From the NCBI RefSeq assembly GCF_030845195.1, contig NZ_CP132543.1, forward strand, positions 3,241,501-3,305,500: a stretch of DNA of 64,000 nt, given 5' to 3'. The DNA is from Sanyastnella coralliicola. Its GTDB lineage: Bacteria > Bacteroidota > Bacteroidia > Flavobacteriales_D > Sanyastnellaceae. The translations under genes were made by a program, and so were the position numbers. The notes under the pieces are model-generated. The model saw only the letters and a program-made list of their open reading frames with translations, did no database searches and had not been told where the DNA came from. Below, piece after piece: positions 1 to 7,015 of this stretch (within the stretch, counting starts at the first letter, position 1; the number at the start of each line of letters is the position of its first letter).

Positions 1-375
1 TCACTCCTATTGGTGATTGCTTTCGCCACGGGCGCCTTGGTTGATATGTTCACGAATACATTGGGCCTACATATTTCAGCGAGTTTGGTACTCGCATTTA
101 TGCAGCCATTAGTGCAGCGTGCCTTGTCACCGCGCGAAGGGTATGAAGCCGGACAACGACCTACCATTCAAGACATGGGATTGGCGTGGTATGTTACCTA
201 TGCGGGTATTCTGACCTTGATCCACCACTTGTGGCTCTTCTTCATTGAGCTCTTCCGCTTTACGCCGTTCTTTAGCACCCTTGGAAAAGTACTACTGAGC
301 ACCTTGGCGACGTTGCTCTTATTGACCATAGGTCAGTACCTCATTTACTCTCCTACAGACAGACGAAATCAATGA
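1..375 (+). CDS. mreD: Rod shape-determining protein MreD, C-terminal part
   Basis: The reading frame is open from the window edge, so the 5' end is missing; about 124 residues remain. The visible part is strongly hydrophobic with three or four membrane segments (for example LASTLATLLLLTIGQY-like stretches near the end), as expected for MreD, the small inner-membrane partner of MreC in the elongasome. I identify it mainly by position: its stop codon overlaps the start of the PBP2 gene by ATGA (372-375) and rodA follows, giving the common mreD-mrdA-rodA order. Sequence similarity alone would be weak for this family. Confidence 0.8.
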   Translation, partial: SLLLVIAFATGALVDMFTNTLGLHISASLVLAFMQPLVQRALSPREGYEAGQRPTIQDMGLAWYVTYAGILTLIHHLWLFFIELFRFTPFFSTLGKVLLSTLATLLLLTIGQYLIYSPTDRRNQ

Positions 376-2177
376 ATCTAGGGAATCGACGCTATATCAT
401 CACAGGGATTTTTCTCCTGTTCGGTGTGATCTTTATTGCACGTCTATTTTCACTTCAGGTAGCCACTGACGACTGGAGAGCCAAAGCCGCTGAGCTCACT
501 GAAGAGAAGGTAAAGATCTACCCAAGTCGTGGATTGATCTATGACCGGAATGGTGAACTCCTCGTAGCCAATCGCGCGATTTATGACCTCATGGCCACAC
601 CGCGTAAAGTGGCTCCATTTGACACGGTTGCATTCTGCGACTTGATCAAAATGGATGTAGAAGATTTCGAAGAAGCATTCAACAAAGCCAAGCGCTATTC
701 TCGATACAAGGCATCGGTGATTAAGAAGCAGATTGACCCCGAAGATTTCGCCCGTATCGCAGAGCAGCTGCATAAGTACCCCGGCTTCTACGGACAAACA
801 CGTACCGTTCGAAATTACACTCGTGGTATTGGTGCCCACGTGCTTGGTGATTTTGCCGAAGCCGGACCTAAAGACATTGAACAAGATTCCTACTACATCC
901 CTGGCGACTACATTGGAAAAGGAGGAATTGAGCGCACTTACGAAGAGGAACTTCGCGGACGAAAAGGCGCGAAATACGTGCTGGTAGATGTACGGAATAA
1001 TGTTCAAGAAAGCTTTGATGGCGGACGACTCGACACCGCTGCGGTTCAAGGACAAGACTTGACCATCACCCTTGATGCAGACCTCCAAGCCTACGCTGAA
1101 AAACTCATGCAGAACAAGCTGGGCAGTGTGGTAGCCATTGAACCAAAAACAGGTGAAATTTTGGCTTTGGTGAGTGCCCCTGGATGGGACCCTAACTTGC
1201 TAGTTGGAAGTCAGCGAGGCACCAACTACGCCCAACTTCAAAGCGACAGTTTAAAGCCGCTCTACAACCGTGCTATTCAAGGCCAATACCGTCCAGGTTC
1301 AATCTTTAAAATGGTTCAAAGTCTCATCGCTCTTCAAGACGGGAAGATTACACCAGCCACTCGCATCACTTGTAACCGAGGCATCATCGGTTGTCACGGC
1401 GCACACAGTTATGACGACTTGGAAGGAGCTATCATGCACTCGTGTAATCCTTATTTCCACCAGGTGATGAAGCGCATGGTAGAGCAAGGAGAAGAAGAAA
1501 GTCGTTTCAAGGATGCGCAAATTGGATTGAATGCCTGGAAAGAGAAGATTCACCGGTTTGGATTCGGAACCGATTTGGACTCTGACATCCCTCGCATCCT
1601 CAAAGGAAATGTTCCAGGATCATCATACTACGACAACATCTATGGTGAACTTTCGTGGGCCTACAGTACGATTTACTCCATCAGTATTGGTGAGGGCGAG
1701 TTGCTGATCAACCCGCTACAGATGGCGAACCTGTCTGCGATTATCGCTAACCGCGGATACTACTATCCTCCTCACGTGATCAAAAGTGTTGGTACGGATG
1801 GCAAGCCAGAACAGTTCCTTGAACCTATTTCAACAGGGGTTGATGAGAAACACTTCGAGACGGTAGTGAACGCCATGCAAAAGGTGGTTGACACCCCAGG
1901 AGGTACAGCTCGACGAGCTCGCATTGAAGGCATTGAAGTTTGTGGTAAGACAGGAACAGTTCAGAATGATCCATTGCCTGACCACTCGGTTTTCATCGCC
2001 TTCGCTCCGAAAGACGATCCTCAAATTGCGGTAAGTGTTTACGTGGAATGGAGTGGATTCGGAGGAACATGGGCCGCACCAATTGCGAGCCTTCTCATCG
2101 AACAGTACTTGAACGACTCTATTGCGAACCCTGCGAAAGAGCAACGTATTCTTGACGCAGAATTCTTGGGACCATGA
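372..2177 (+). CDS. mrdA: Penicillin-binding protein 2 (peptidoglycan transpeptidase)
   Basis: A 601-residue class B PBP that cross-links peptidoglycan during side-wall growth with RodA. An N-terminal membrane anchor (about residues 8-28) is followed by a dimerisation domain with the typical RGLIYDRNG motif. The transpeptidase domain has the catalytic SxxK box in PGSIFKM, an SCN motif in MHSCNPYF, and the KTG triad in CGKTGTVQND. The length is normal for the family. Both ends overlap the neighbours by 4 bp (ATGA), so mreD, mrdA and rodA are very likely translationally coupled in one operon. Confidence 0.97.
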   Translation: MNLGNRRYIITGIFLLFGVIFIARLFSLQVATDDWRAKAAELTEEKVKIYPSRGLIYDRNGELLVANRAIYDLMATPRKVAPFDTVAFCDLIKMDVEDFEEAFNKAKRYSRYKASVIKKQIDPEDFARIAEQLHKYPGFYGQTRTVRNYTRGIGAHVLGDFAEAGPKDIEQDSYYIPGDYIGKGGIERTYEEELRGRKGAKYVLVDVRNNVQESFDGGRLDTAAVQGQDLTITLDADLQAYAEKLMQNKLGSVVAIEPKTGEILALVSAPGWDPNLLVGSQRGTNYAQLQSDSLKPLYNRAIQGQYRPGSIFKMVQSLIALQDGKITPATRITCNRGIIGCHGAHSYDDLEGAIMHSCNPYFHQVMKRMVEQGEEESRFKDAQIGLNAWKEKIHRFGFGTDLDSDIPRILKGNVPGSSYYDNIYGELSWAYSTIYSISIGEGELLINPLQMANLSAIIANRGYYYPPHVIKSVGTDGKPEQFLEPISTGVDEKHFETVVNAMQKVVDTPGGTARRARIEGIEVCGKTGTVQNDPLPDHSVFIAFAPKDDPQIAVSVYVEWSGFGGTWAAPIASLLIEQYLNDSIANPAKEQRILDAEFLGP

Positions 2178-3499
2178 GTGCAACTCGGCGACAAGAAATA
2201 CGCAAGAACCTTGATTGGGTGACCTTGGGGTTATACTTCCTGTTGGTTCTAATTGGCTGGACGGCCATTTACAGTGCCAACTTCGACCCAGATCACCAGG
2301 CCATCTTTGACTTCAAAGCAGACCACGGAAAGCAATTGATTTGGATGGGAATCTGCACCTTCATTGCGCTGGTCTTATTGAATACTGAAGGAGAATTCTT
2401 CATACGGTTCTCCGTCATAAGCTATGTCTCCGTCTTGGTATTGCTGATACTCGTCTTGATTATCGGTAAAAAGGTCGGTGGAGCGCGATCCTGGTTTGGC
2501 GTGGGATCCTTTGGTATACAACCCTCCGAATTTGCGAAGACTACGACGGCCTTGATGCTCGCATGGTTCATTGCACAAACGGGACCCCGATTTAAAGCCC
2601 TTTCCACACGTATTCAAGCCGCTTTGGTAATCGGTATTCCGGCGGGATTAATCCTTCTGCAACCTGATGCTGGAACTGTATTGGTGTTCGCAGGTTTGGT
2701 CTTTGCACTTTACCGAGAAGGACTCTCCGGTAACATTCTGATCGTAGGCTTTGGCGCCATCATTTTGGCCATTGTCGCCATTCTTTCTGGAGCCACTACC
2801 GTGGAATATCCAGGCTTTGGTGAACAGAGTGGAATCTACGTCATGCTCTTCGTCTTGGTGATACTCGGTGCTTTGATATTCTTCGGGGTTCGAAGCTTCA
2901 CCTTGCCGCGTTACCGCAGGAAGAATTACCGCATTGTCGCCCTCAGTTTAGCGGGTGCCTTGGCATTTTCTTTTGCCGTCAATTTCGGGATTGAAGAAAT
3001 CTTGCAGCCACACCAACGAGAGCGTATTTACGTGCTCTTCGGGATGAACGAAAACCCAGACGCCGACTATAACATTCGCCATGCGAAGGCGGCCATTGGG
3101 TCTGGAGGTTGGACCGGAAAAGGCTATTTGAATGGCCCGATGACACGCTACAAGTTCGTTCCGGAGCAACATACCGACTTCATCTTTTGTACGATTGGTG
3201 AAGAGTGGGGCTTCTTTGGGAGTATGTTTGTGGTTGCCTTGTTTATCGCCCTGATCTTGCGCGTGATTCACCTCGCTGAACGACAACGATCCCAGTTCTC
3301 AAGGGTCTACGGATACTCAGTGGCGAGTATATTATTCATGCACTTATTGATCAATGTGGGGATGGTACTGGGTATCGCCCCGGTAATCGGAATCCCTCTC
3401 CCCTTCTTCAGTTACGGAGGATCTTCTTTAATGGGCTTCACGATTCTTCTCATGATCATGCTGCGTTTGGACGGCGAAAGATTCAGCGTATTTCGTTAA
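2174..3499 (+). CDS. rodA: Rod shape-determining protein RodA (SEDS glycosyltransferase)
   Basis: A 441-residue polytopic membrane protein of the SEDS family, which polymerises lipid II into glycan strands together with PBP2. It has about ten hydrophobic segments. The C-terminal signature PLPFFSYGGSSLM and the upstream PEQHTDFIFCTIGEEWGFFG block are typical of RodA/FtsW. It is the last gene of the operon, overlapping mrdA by 4 bp; the next gene starts about 60 bp further on. RodA rather than FtsW is chosen because of the mrdA neighbour. Confidence 0.96.
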   Translation: MSATRRQEIRKNLDWVTLGLYFLLVLIGWTAIYSANFDPDHQAIFDFKADHGKQLIWMGICTFIALVLLNTEGEFFIRFSVISYVSVLVLLILVLIIGKKVGGARSWFGVGSFGIQPSEFAKTTTALMLAWFIAQTGPRFKALSTRIQAALVIGIPAGLILLQPDAGTVLVFAGLVFALYREGLSGNILIVGFGAIILAIVAILSGATTVEYPGFGEQSGIYVMLFVLVILGALIFFGVRSFTLPRYRRKNYRIVALSLAGALAFSFAVNFGIEEILQPHQRERIYVLFGMNENPDADYNIRHAKAAIGSGGWTGKGYLNGPMTRYKFVPEQHTDFIFCTIGEEWGFFGSMFVVALFIALILRVIHLAERQRSQFSRVYGYSVASILFMHLLINVGMVLGIAPVIGIPLPFFSYGGSSLMGFTILLMIMLRLDGERFSVFR

Positions 3500-3557
3500 G
3501 ACCCACTTGAGGTTCACACCTTCGGATGCTATCTTGAAGGCACTAGAACATTTGCCT

Positions 3558-4883
3558 ATGTCTCGATCTATCCTCATAGCCGGGTGCCTGCTGCTCTCAT
3601 TTTTGGTTGTTGGCCAAACGGAGATTGTTTGGGAAGAATTTGAGTGCGCTACCAAAGTAGAGCACCTCCATTCCGTTTCTGAGAACCAACTCATCTCTGT
3701 ATTGGAATCAAATTGCGATGGCGACTATACTATCCGAATACAACGCATCGAATCGCAAGAACCCGTTGATTTCTGGGAAATTCCCGGGGCTCAGTTTAAC
3801 TGTGCATATTCAAATTCTCAGTCCGTCTTCGTTTTCTATCTACTAAACGGGGCATTCTATGTGCAGCAAATTGACAACGATATGGTAGCCAATGAAGCCA
3901 TACTGCTTCCTGTAAATAATTGCTTCTACATCAGGGAAGGGGGTGTATTTGAAGACTACATATTCTTCACTTATCGATCGTCAGCTATTAACCATACACT
4001 TACAGTCTGTGACTTCGGAGGCAACGAACTTGAAAGCACCATGCTTCAATTATTCGGCGCTCCAGTAGACACCCGATATTCTGACATCTTCATTGAGGCA
4101 GATGGTACCATTAGACTAGCCTTAGATTGTCATGCTCACGCCATCTTTCCTATCGACGATCTTAGTACAGCTAGTTGGATAGAAGCACCGGATTTTGTGG
4201 GAAACTGTGTACCTAAGGCAACGCTTAGAATTGATCCATATCAGAATCGATGGGTGGAGATTTATCCGTGGCCACTGCAAAACGATGGAGAAGGGTTATT
4301 CCTCTACTTTCGAGAAGGCGGATATGATGAACCTTATGGCTTTAACTACCTTATCGCCTACTCTGAATTCGGTGAGGATATTACCTTCCTCAGTGAAGAC
4401 ACCATTTTAGGACTCACCACCCTTACTTACGAAGACGGAACCCATAATGTCAACGTCTTTTTTGGCACTGATAATGGCAGCATTAATGGGAGCTACGTTC
4501 ATAATCGACCCGAATTCACGGAAATATTCATGTACGTGCATCACTTCGACGAAATGAACTACGCCTATGGAGCCCGACGAACAGAAATCGAAGATCCATA
4601 CCAACCCTGGATTCTAACTTTCACTGAAGAATCCCTAGCTATTTCCTCTCAAGAAAAACCCCATTCCGCGATAGCGATAAAAGAACAAATCGGAAACATC
4701 CAATTCCATCATCAAGAAGGAAAAAACATGCATCTCCAACTCTTTTCAAGTGATGGAAAACTGCTCAATCAAGATTATGGAAGCAACATTAACCTCGAAA
4801 CTAGCGCTTGGAACTCAAAAATTTTGATCGCTCGCATTGTTACTGATAATGAAGTAGTTACGCATCGTTTTTTCACCCAATAA
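3558..4883 (+). CDS. Secreted protein with T9SS-like C-terminal tail
   Basis: The frame is open from a TTG at 3507, but the ATG at 3558 gives a clean signal peptide (MSRSILIAGCLLLSFLVVGQ), so I start there: 441 residues. The body has no motif I recognise; it is rich in aromatic and acidic residues and in paired beta-like segments. The last 75 residues resemble a type A type IX secretion sorting domain: a LQLFSSDGKLL segment, a later strand, and a basic-aromatic end (HRFFTQ). It is probably exported and then passed through the outer membrane. Function unknown. It carries one copy of the 13-bp motif (4664). Confidence 0.75.
   Translation: MSRSILIAGCLLLSFLVVGQTEIVWEEFECATKVEHLHSVSENQLISVLESNCDGDYTIRIQRIESQEPVDFWEIPGAQFNCAYSNSQSVFVFYLLNGAFYVQQIDNDMVANEAILLPVNNCFYIREGGVFEDYIFFTYRSSAINHTLTVCDFGGNELESTMLQLFGAPVDTRYSDIFIEADGTIRLALDCHAHAIFPIDDLSTASWIEAPDFVGNCVPKATLRIDPYQNRWVEIYPWPLQNDGEGLFLYFREGGYDEPYGFNYLIAYSEFGEDITFLSEDTILGLTTLTYEDGTHNVNVFFGTDNGSINGSYVHNRPEFTEIFMYVHHFDEMNYAYGARRTEIEDPYQPWILTFTEESLAISSQEKPHSAIAIKEQIGNIQFHHQEGKNMHLQLFSSDGKLLNQDYGSNINLETSAWNSKILIARIVTDNEVVTHRFFTQ
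4664..4676 (-). repeat. 13-bp motif CGCTANCGCGGAA (N=T)
   Basis: Exact copy on the minus strand, inside the T9SS-tail protein gene. Confidence 0.85.
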
Positions 4884-4940
4884 AAACAGTCGACTCAGAT
4901 TTTTTTCGAGGATGCATGCAGAACTTTAAAGAAAGCGCCC

Positions 4941-4948
4941 TATCTTTG
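4941..4948 (+). promoter_or_regulatory. -7 promoter box TATCTTTG for the cysteine operon
   Basis: This is an exact match to the Bacteroidota -7 consensus TAnnTTTG. It ends 7 nt before the ATG of the first Cys leader peptide, so the transcript would start at or just before that codon. I see no clear TTTG -33 box at the usual distance. Confidence 0.65.
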
Positions 4949-4955
4949 TACCAGA

Positions 4956-5015
4956 ATGAACACGAATTTCACATATACATGTTGTTGTTTTACTAGCCTC
5001 CAAAAGGTTCGGTAG
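4956..5015 (+). CDS. Leader peptide 1 with three consecutive Cys codons
   Basis: A 19-codon ORF that begins 7 nt after the -7 box, so it may be translated from a leaderless mRNA. It contains TYTCCCFTS: three TGT codons at 4980-4988. The TAG stop (5013-5015) lies inside the segment that can pair with the following terminator. The next gene-sized product is cysteine synthase. I interpret this as a regulatory leader peptide on which ribosomes stall when Cys-tRNA is scarce. In another frame the same bases read as a very short Leu-containing ORF (ATG TTG TTG), which I consider less likely. Confidence 0.7.
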   Translation: MNTNFTYTCCCFTSLQKVR

Positions 5016-5054
5016 GGAACAGTGTATATCACAATATTTCAAGCCCCTCCGACC
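5006..5054 (+). promoter_or_regulatory. Candidate antiterminator of attenuator 1
   Basis: GGTTCGGTAGGG (5006-5017) can pair with CCCTCCGACC (5045-5054): AGGG with CCCT, CGG with CCG and GGT with ACC, leaving two single T bulges. The second partner is the 5' arm of terminator 1, so the two structures exclude each other. A ribosome stalled on the Cys codons leaves 5006-5017 free, while one at the stop codon covers it. Confidence 0.55.
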
Positions 5055-5073
5055 ACCGGAGGGGCTTTTTTTT
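5041..5073 (+). terminator. Attenuator terminator 1
   Basis: An 11-bp GC-rich stem (AAGCCCCTCCG, 5041-5051, with CGGAGGGGCTT, 5057-5067) and a five-base loop, followed by eight T. It lies 26 nt after leader peptide 1 and before any full gene, as expected for a transcription attenuator. Confidence 0.85.
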
Positions 5074-5099
5074 GGTTTATTGGTTTAATACTTGGTTAA

Positions 5100-5195
5100 A
5101 TGTCGGGAGTAAATAACATCGGAGTCCTTTCTAGCACAACATGCTGTTGTTGTTGCTCTGCTGAAAAGCGGAACGGAAGGGGTATGCTCGGATAA
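5100..5195 (+). CDS. Leader peptide 2 with five consecutive Cys codons
   Basis: A 31-codon ORF from ATG at 5100, lying between two intrinsic terminators. Residues 15-19 are five Cys codons in a row (TGC TGT TGT TGT TGC, 5142-5156), an extreme run for any bacterial peptide. The stop is at 5193-5195. I see no convincing promoter directly upstream, so it is probably reached by read-through of terminator 1. A second frame reads ATG followed by five Leu codons and TGC-TGA (5141-5164); the cysteine genes downstream favour the Cys frame. Confidence 0.7.
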   Translation: MSGVNNIGVLSSTTCCCCCSAEKRNGRGMLG

Positions 5196-5231
5196 CAACC
5201 GATCACAGCAGAAAAGATTCAGGGCCCTTCC
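5175..5231 (+). promoter_or_regulatory. Candidate antiterminator of attenuator 2
   Basis: GGAAGGG (5175-5181), inside the 3' part of leader 2, is the exact reverse complement of CCCTTCC (5225-5231) in the 5' arm of terminator 2. The pairings are mutually exclusive. The distance from the last Cys codon (5156) to 5175 is enough for a stalled ribosome to leave it exposed. Confidence 0.55.
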
Positions 5232-5253
5232 ACAAGAAGGGCCCTTTCTTTTT
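5221..5253 (+). terminator. Attenuator terminator 2
   Basis: A perfect 10-bp stem AGGGCCCTTC / GAAGGGCCCT with loop CACAA, followed by a T-rich run (TTCTTTTT). It sits 72 bp upstream of cysM and downstream of leader peptide 2. Confidence 0.85.
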
Positions 5254-5295
5254 GCCCTAAAAAAGCACTTAAAAACACAACACTATAAAACGCAT

Positions 5296-5305
5296 TGTTC
5301 GAACA
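5296..5305. promoter_or_regulatory. Short palindrome upstream of cysM
   Basis: TGTTCGAACA is a perfect 10-bp palindrome 20 bp before the cysM start. It could be an operator half-site pair, but there is no second copy nearby to support this. Confidence 0.2.
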
Positions 5306-5324
5306 GAACGCAATCACTTGACCC

Positions 5325-6263
5325 ATGCACACAATGATACCTACATCTAGATCGGTGGAACGTTTCCACGAATTGCAACACTACGTTGGGAATACGCCGC
5401 TCTATCCAATCACCAAGCTTAGTCCGAATCCAAAAGTGAAGATCTACGCTAAGCTCGAATGGCAACAAATGGGAGGAAGCGTGAAGGCGCGTCCGGCATA
5501 TAACATTATGAAAGAGGCCATCGAATCAGGAAAACTCAACGAAGGAAAACACCTGCTGGATGCTACAAGTGGCAACACAGGAATCGCTTATGCTGTATTT
5601 GCTTCGGTTGCCGGAATCCCGCTTACACTTGCTGTTCCTGGTAATGTCACCAAAGAGCGCAAGAATATTCTCCAGGCACTCGGTGTGAACCTCATTTTCA
5701 CTTCTCCATTTGAATCTACTGATGGTTCTCAACGAGAAGCGTTGGCTCTCGCTAGCGCGGAACCGGACAAGTACTTCTATGCAGATCAATACAACAACGA
5801 TAATAACTGGAAAGCCCATTACAATTCAACGGCGGATGAGATCATTCGCCAAACCGGAGGTCAAATAACACATTTTGTTGCCGGACTAGGAACCACGGGA
5901 ACATTCACTGGTACTTCGCGCAAACTGAAGGAATACGATCCATCAATTCAAGTTATCGGATTGCAGCCAGAAACCGCCCTGCACGGTTTGGAAGGCTGGA
6001 AACACCTGGAGACGGCGAAGGTACCGGGCATTTATGACGATCAACTCGCAGACGACATCCAAGGTGTGGACACGCTAGGTGCCTACGAAGTCTTGAAAGA
6101 TGCTGCTCGTTATGAAAGTCTGTTCCTCTCTCCTAGTTCGGCAGCGAACCTCCTTGGCGCCATTCTCTTGGCTGAGAAGATTGAGGAAGGCACCATCGTC
6201 ACTGTCTTTCCAGATGATGCGACAAAGTATTCAGAGGTCGTAGATCCAATCCTGAAATCATGA
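5325..6263 (+). CDS. cysM: Cysteine synthase, CysM type (probably CysO-thiocarboxylate dependent)
   Basis: A 312-residue fold-type II PLP enzyme. The PLP lysine is K54 in GGSVKARPAYN, the phosphate loop is GLGTTGTFTG, the substrate loop is TSGNTGIAYA and the PLP-N1 serine is in SPSSAANL. The family joins a sulfur donor to activated serine. The neighbours (JAMM protease, Gly-Gly carrier, MoeB-rhodanese) match the mycobacterial CysM/CysO set, which uses O-phosphoserine and a protein thiocarboxylate. By my hand alignment K226 falls where the mycobacterial enzyme has its phosphate-binding Arg, a conservative change. It starts at ATG 5325; ATG 5334 is also possible. The stop overlaps the next gene by 4 bp. 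Confidence 0.93.
   Translation: MHTMIPTSRSVERFHELQHYVGNTPLYPITKLSPNPKVKIYAKLEWQQMGGSVKARPAYNIMKEAIESGKLNEGKHLLDATSGNTGIAYAVFASVAGIPLTLAVPGNVTKERKNILQALGVNLIFTSPFESTDGSQREALALASAEPDKYFYADQYNNDNNWKAHYNSTADEIIRQTGGQITHFVAGLGTTGTFTGTSRKLKEYDPSIQVIGLQPETALHGLEGWKHLETAKVPGIYDDQLADDIQGVDTLGAYEVLKDAARYESLFLSPSSAANLLGAILLAEKIEEGTIVTVFPDDATKYSEVVDPILKS
5750..5762 (+). repeat. 13-bp motif CGCTANCGCGGAA (N=G)
   Basis: Exact plus-strand copy inside cysM, encoding part of LASAE. Confidence 0.85.
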
Positions 6264-6715
6264 AGAAGCTCGAACTCACTACTCAAGCTGAAGATCTCAT
6301 GAAGATTCACTCCCTACAAGGTTTCCCAAATGAGATCTGTGGATTCTTCTATGGGAAAACGGTGGAAGGTGTGAAGCATGTAACGGCGATCAAACCTGTG
6401 GAGAACGCGAAAGAAGGTGATCAACGTCGACGATTTGCGATTGACCCTTTAGACTACATGAAGGCTGAACAATTCGCTATCGCGGAAGAGCTTGAATTCC
6501 TCGGGATTTACCACACCCATCCATTGCATCCAGCCATTCCTTCGGAACACGACTTGAAGCAAGCATTACCATCCTTCAGCTACATCATTCTTAGTGTCCA
6601 ACCAGAAGCAGTAGTAGACATCACCTCATGGACCTTGAACGATGATCGAGCATTCGAACAAGAAGAAATCATATCCAATAGAAACGTAAATACTTCGGCC
6701 AGTAAGGCCTCTTAA
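6260..6715 (+). CDS. mec: JAMM/MPN metalloprotease, Mec-like
   Basis: A 151-residue single-domain M67 peptidase. The zinc site is complete: E25 (NEICGFFYG), H85 and H87 (YHTHP), S95 and D98 (PSEHD), the E...HxH...S..D pattern of JAMM enzymes. In mycobacteria Mec releases cysteine from the CysO-Cys adduct. In quinolobactin synthesis a related protease trims the carrier C-terminus to expose Gly-Gly. Here the carrier next door has two residues after Gly-Gly, so this enzyme could do either job or both (inference). It overlaps cysM by ATGA, and the carrier gene follows after 10 bp. Confidence 0.88.
   Translation: MKKLELTTQAEDLMKIHSLQGFPNEICGFFYGKTVEGVKHVTAIKPVENAKEGDQRRRFAIDPLDYMKAEQFAIAEELEFLGIYHTHPLHPAIPSEHDLKQALPSFSYIILSVQPEAVVDITSWTLNDDRAFEQEEIISNRNVNTSASKAS
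6475..6487 (+). repeat. 13-bp motif CGCTANCGCGGAA (N=T)
   Basis: Exact plus-strand copy inside the JAMM protease gene. Confidence 0.85.
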
Positions 6716-6725
6716 AACTACAATC

Positions 6726-7004
6726 ATGGCACGACTCATTATCCCAACCCCATTGCGCAAGTTTACCGCCGACCAGGCGGAATTTGAAAGCACGGGAAAC
6801 AACGTAAAAGAAGTGATCAACCAACTGATTGATGAATACAACGGACTGAAGCAACACCTCCTCGACGAGCGTGGAGATATTCGTTCATTCGTACGCATCT
6901 ATGTTGGTGATGAAGATATTCAAGCGCTCAATCGAGAACACACGACTGTTGAAGCAAATTCGGTAGTTTCGATTATTCCTGCGATAGCGGGTGGAAGCCA
7001 CTAA
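6726..7004 (+). CDS. cysO: CysO-like small sulfur-carrier protein (MoaD/ThiS family)
   Basis: A 92-residue ubiquitin-like protein. The start (MARLIIPTPLRKFTADQ) and the C-terminal half (NSVVSIIPAIAGG) match the CysO branch of MoaD/ThiS carriers. In this family the C-terminal glycine is adenylated and converted to a thiocarboxylate that donates sulfur to CysM. Unusually the protein does not end at Gly89-Gly90 but continues with Ser91-His92, which would block adenylation until removed. The gene lies between its likely processing enzyme (JAMM protease) and its likely activating enzyme (MoeB-rhodanese), 11 bp before the latter. Confidence 0.9.
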   Translation: MARLIIPTPLRKFTADQAEFESTGNNVKEVINQLIDEYNGLKQHLLDERGDIRSFVRIYVGDEDIQALNREHTTVEANSVVSIIPAIAGGSH

Positions 7005-7015
7005 AAAGCACAATC

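Noticed and set aside
450-1088. Minus-strand ORF of 212 codons inside mrdA
   Set aside because: It lies fully within a well-supported gene, its protein has no recognisable features, and it is a codon-bias shadow.
5141-5164. Leucine leader peptide reading (ATG plus five Leu codons)
   Set aside because: Kept only as an alternative: the longer Cys frame starts further upstream, its stop codon fits the antiterminator, and cysteine genes follow directly.
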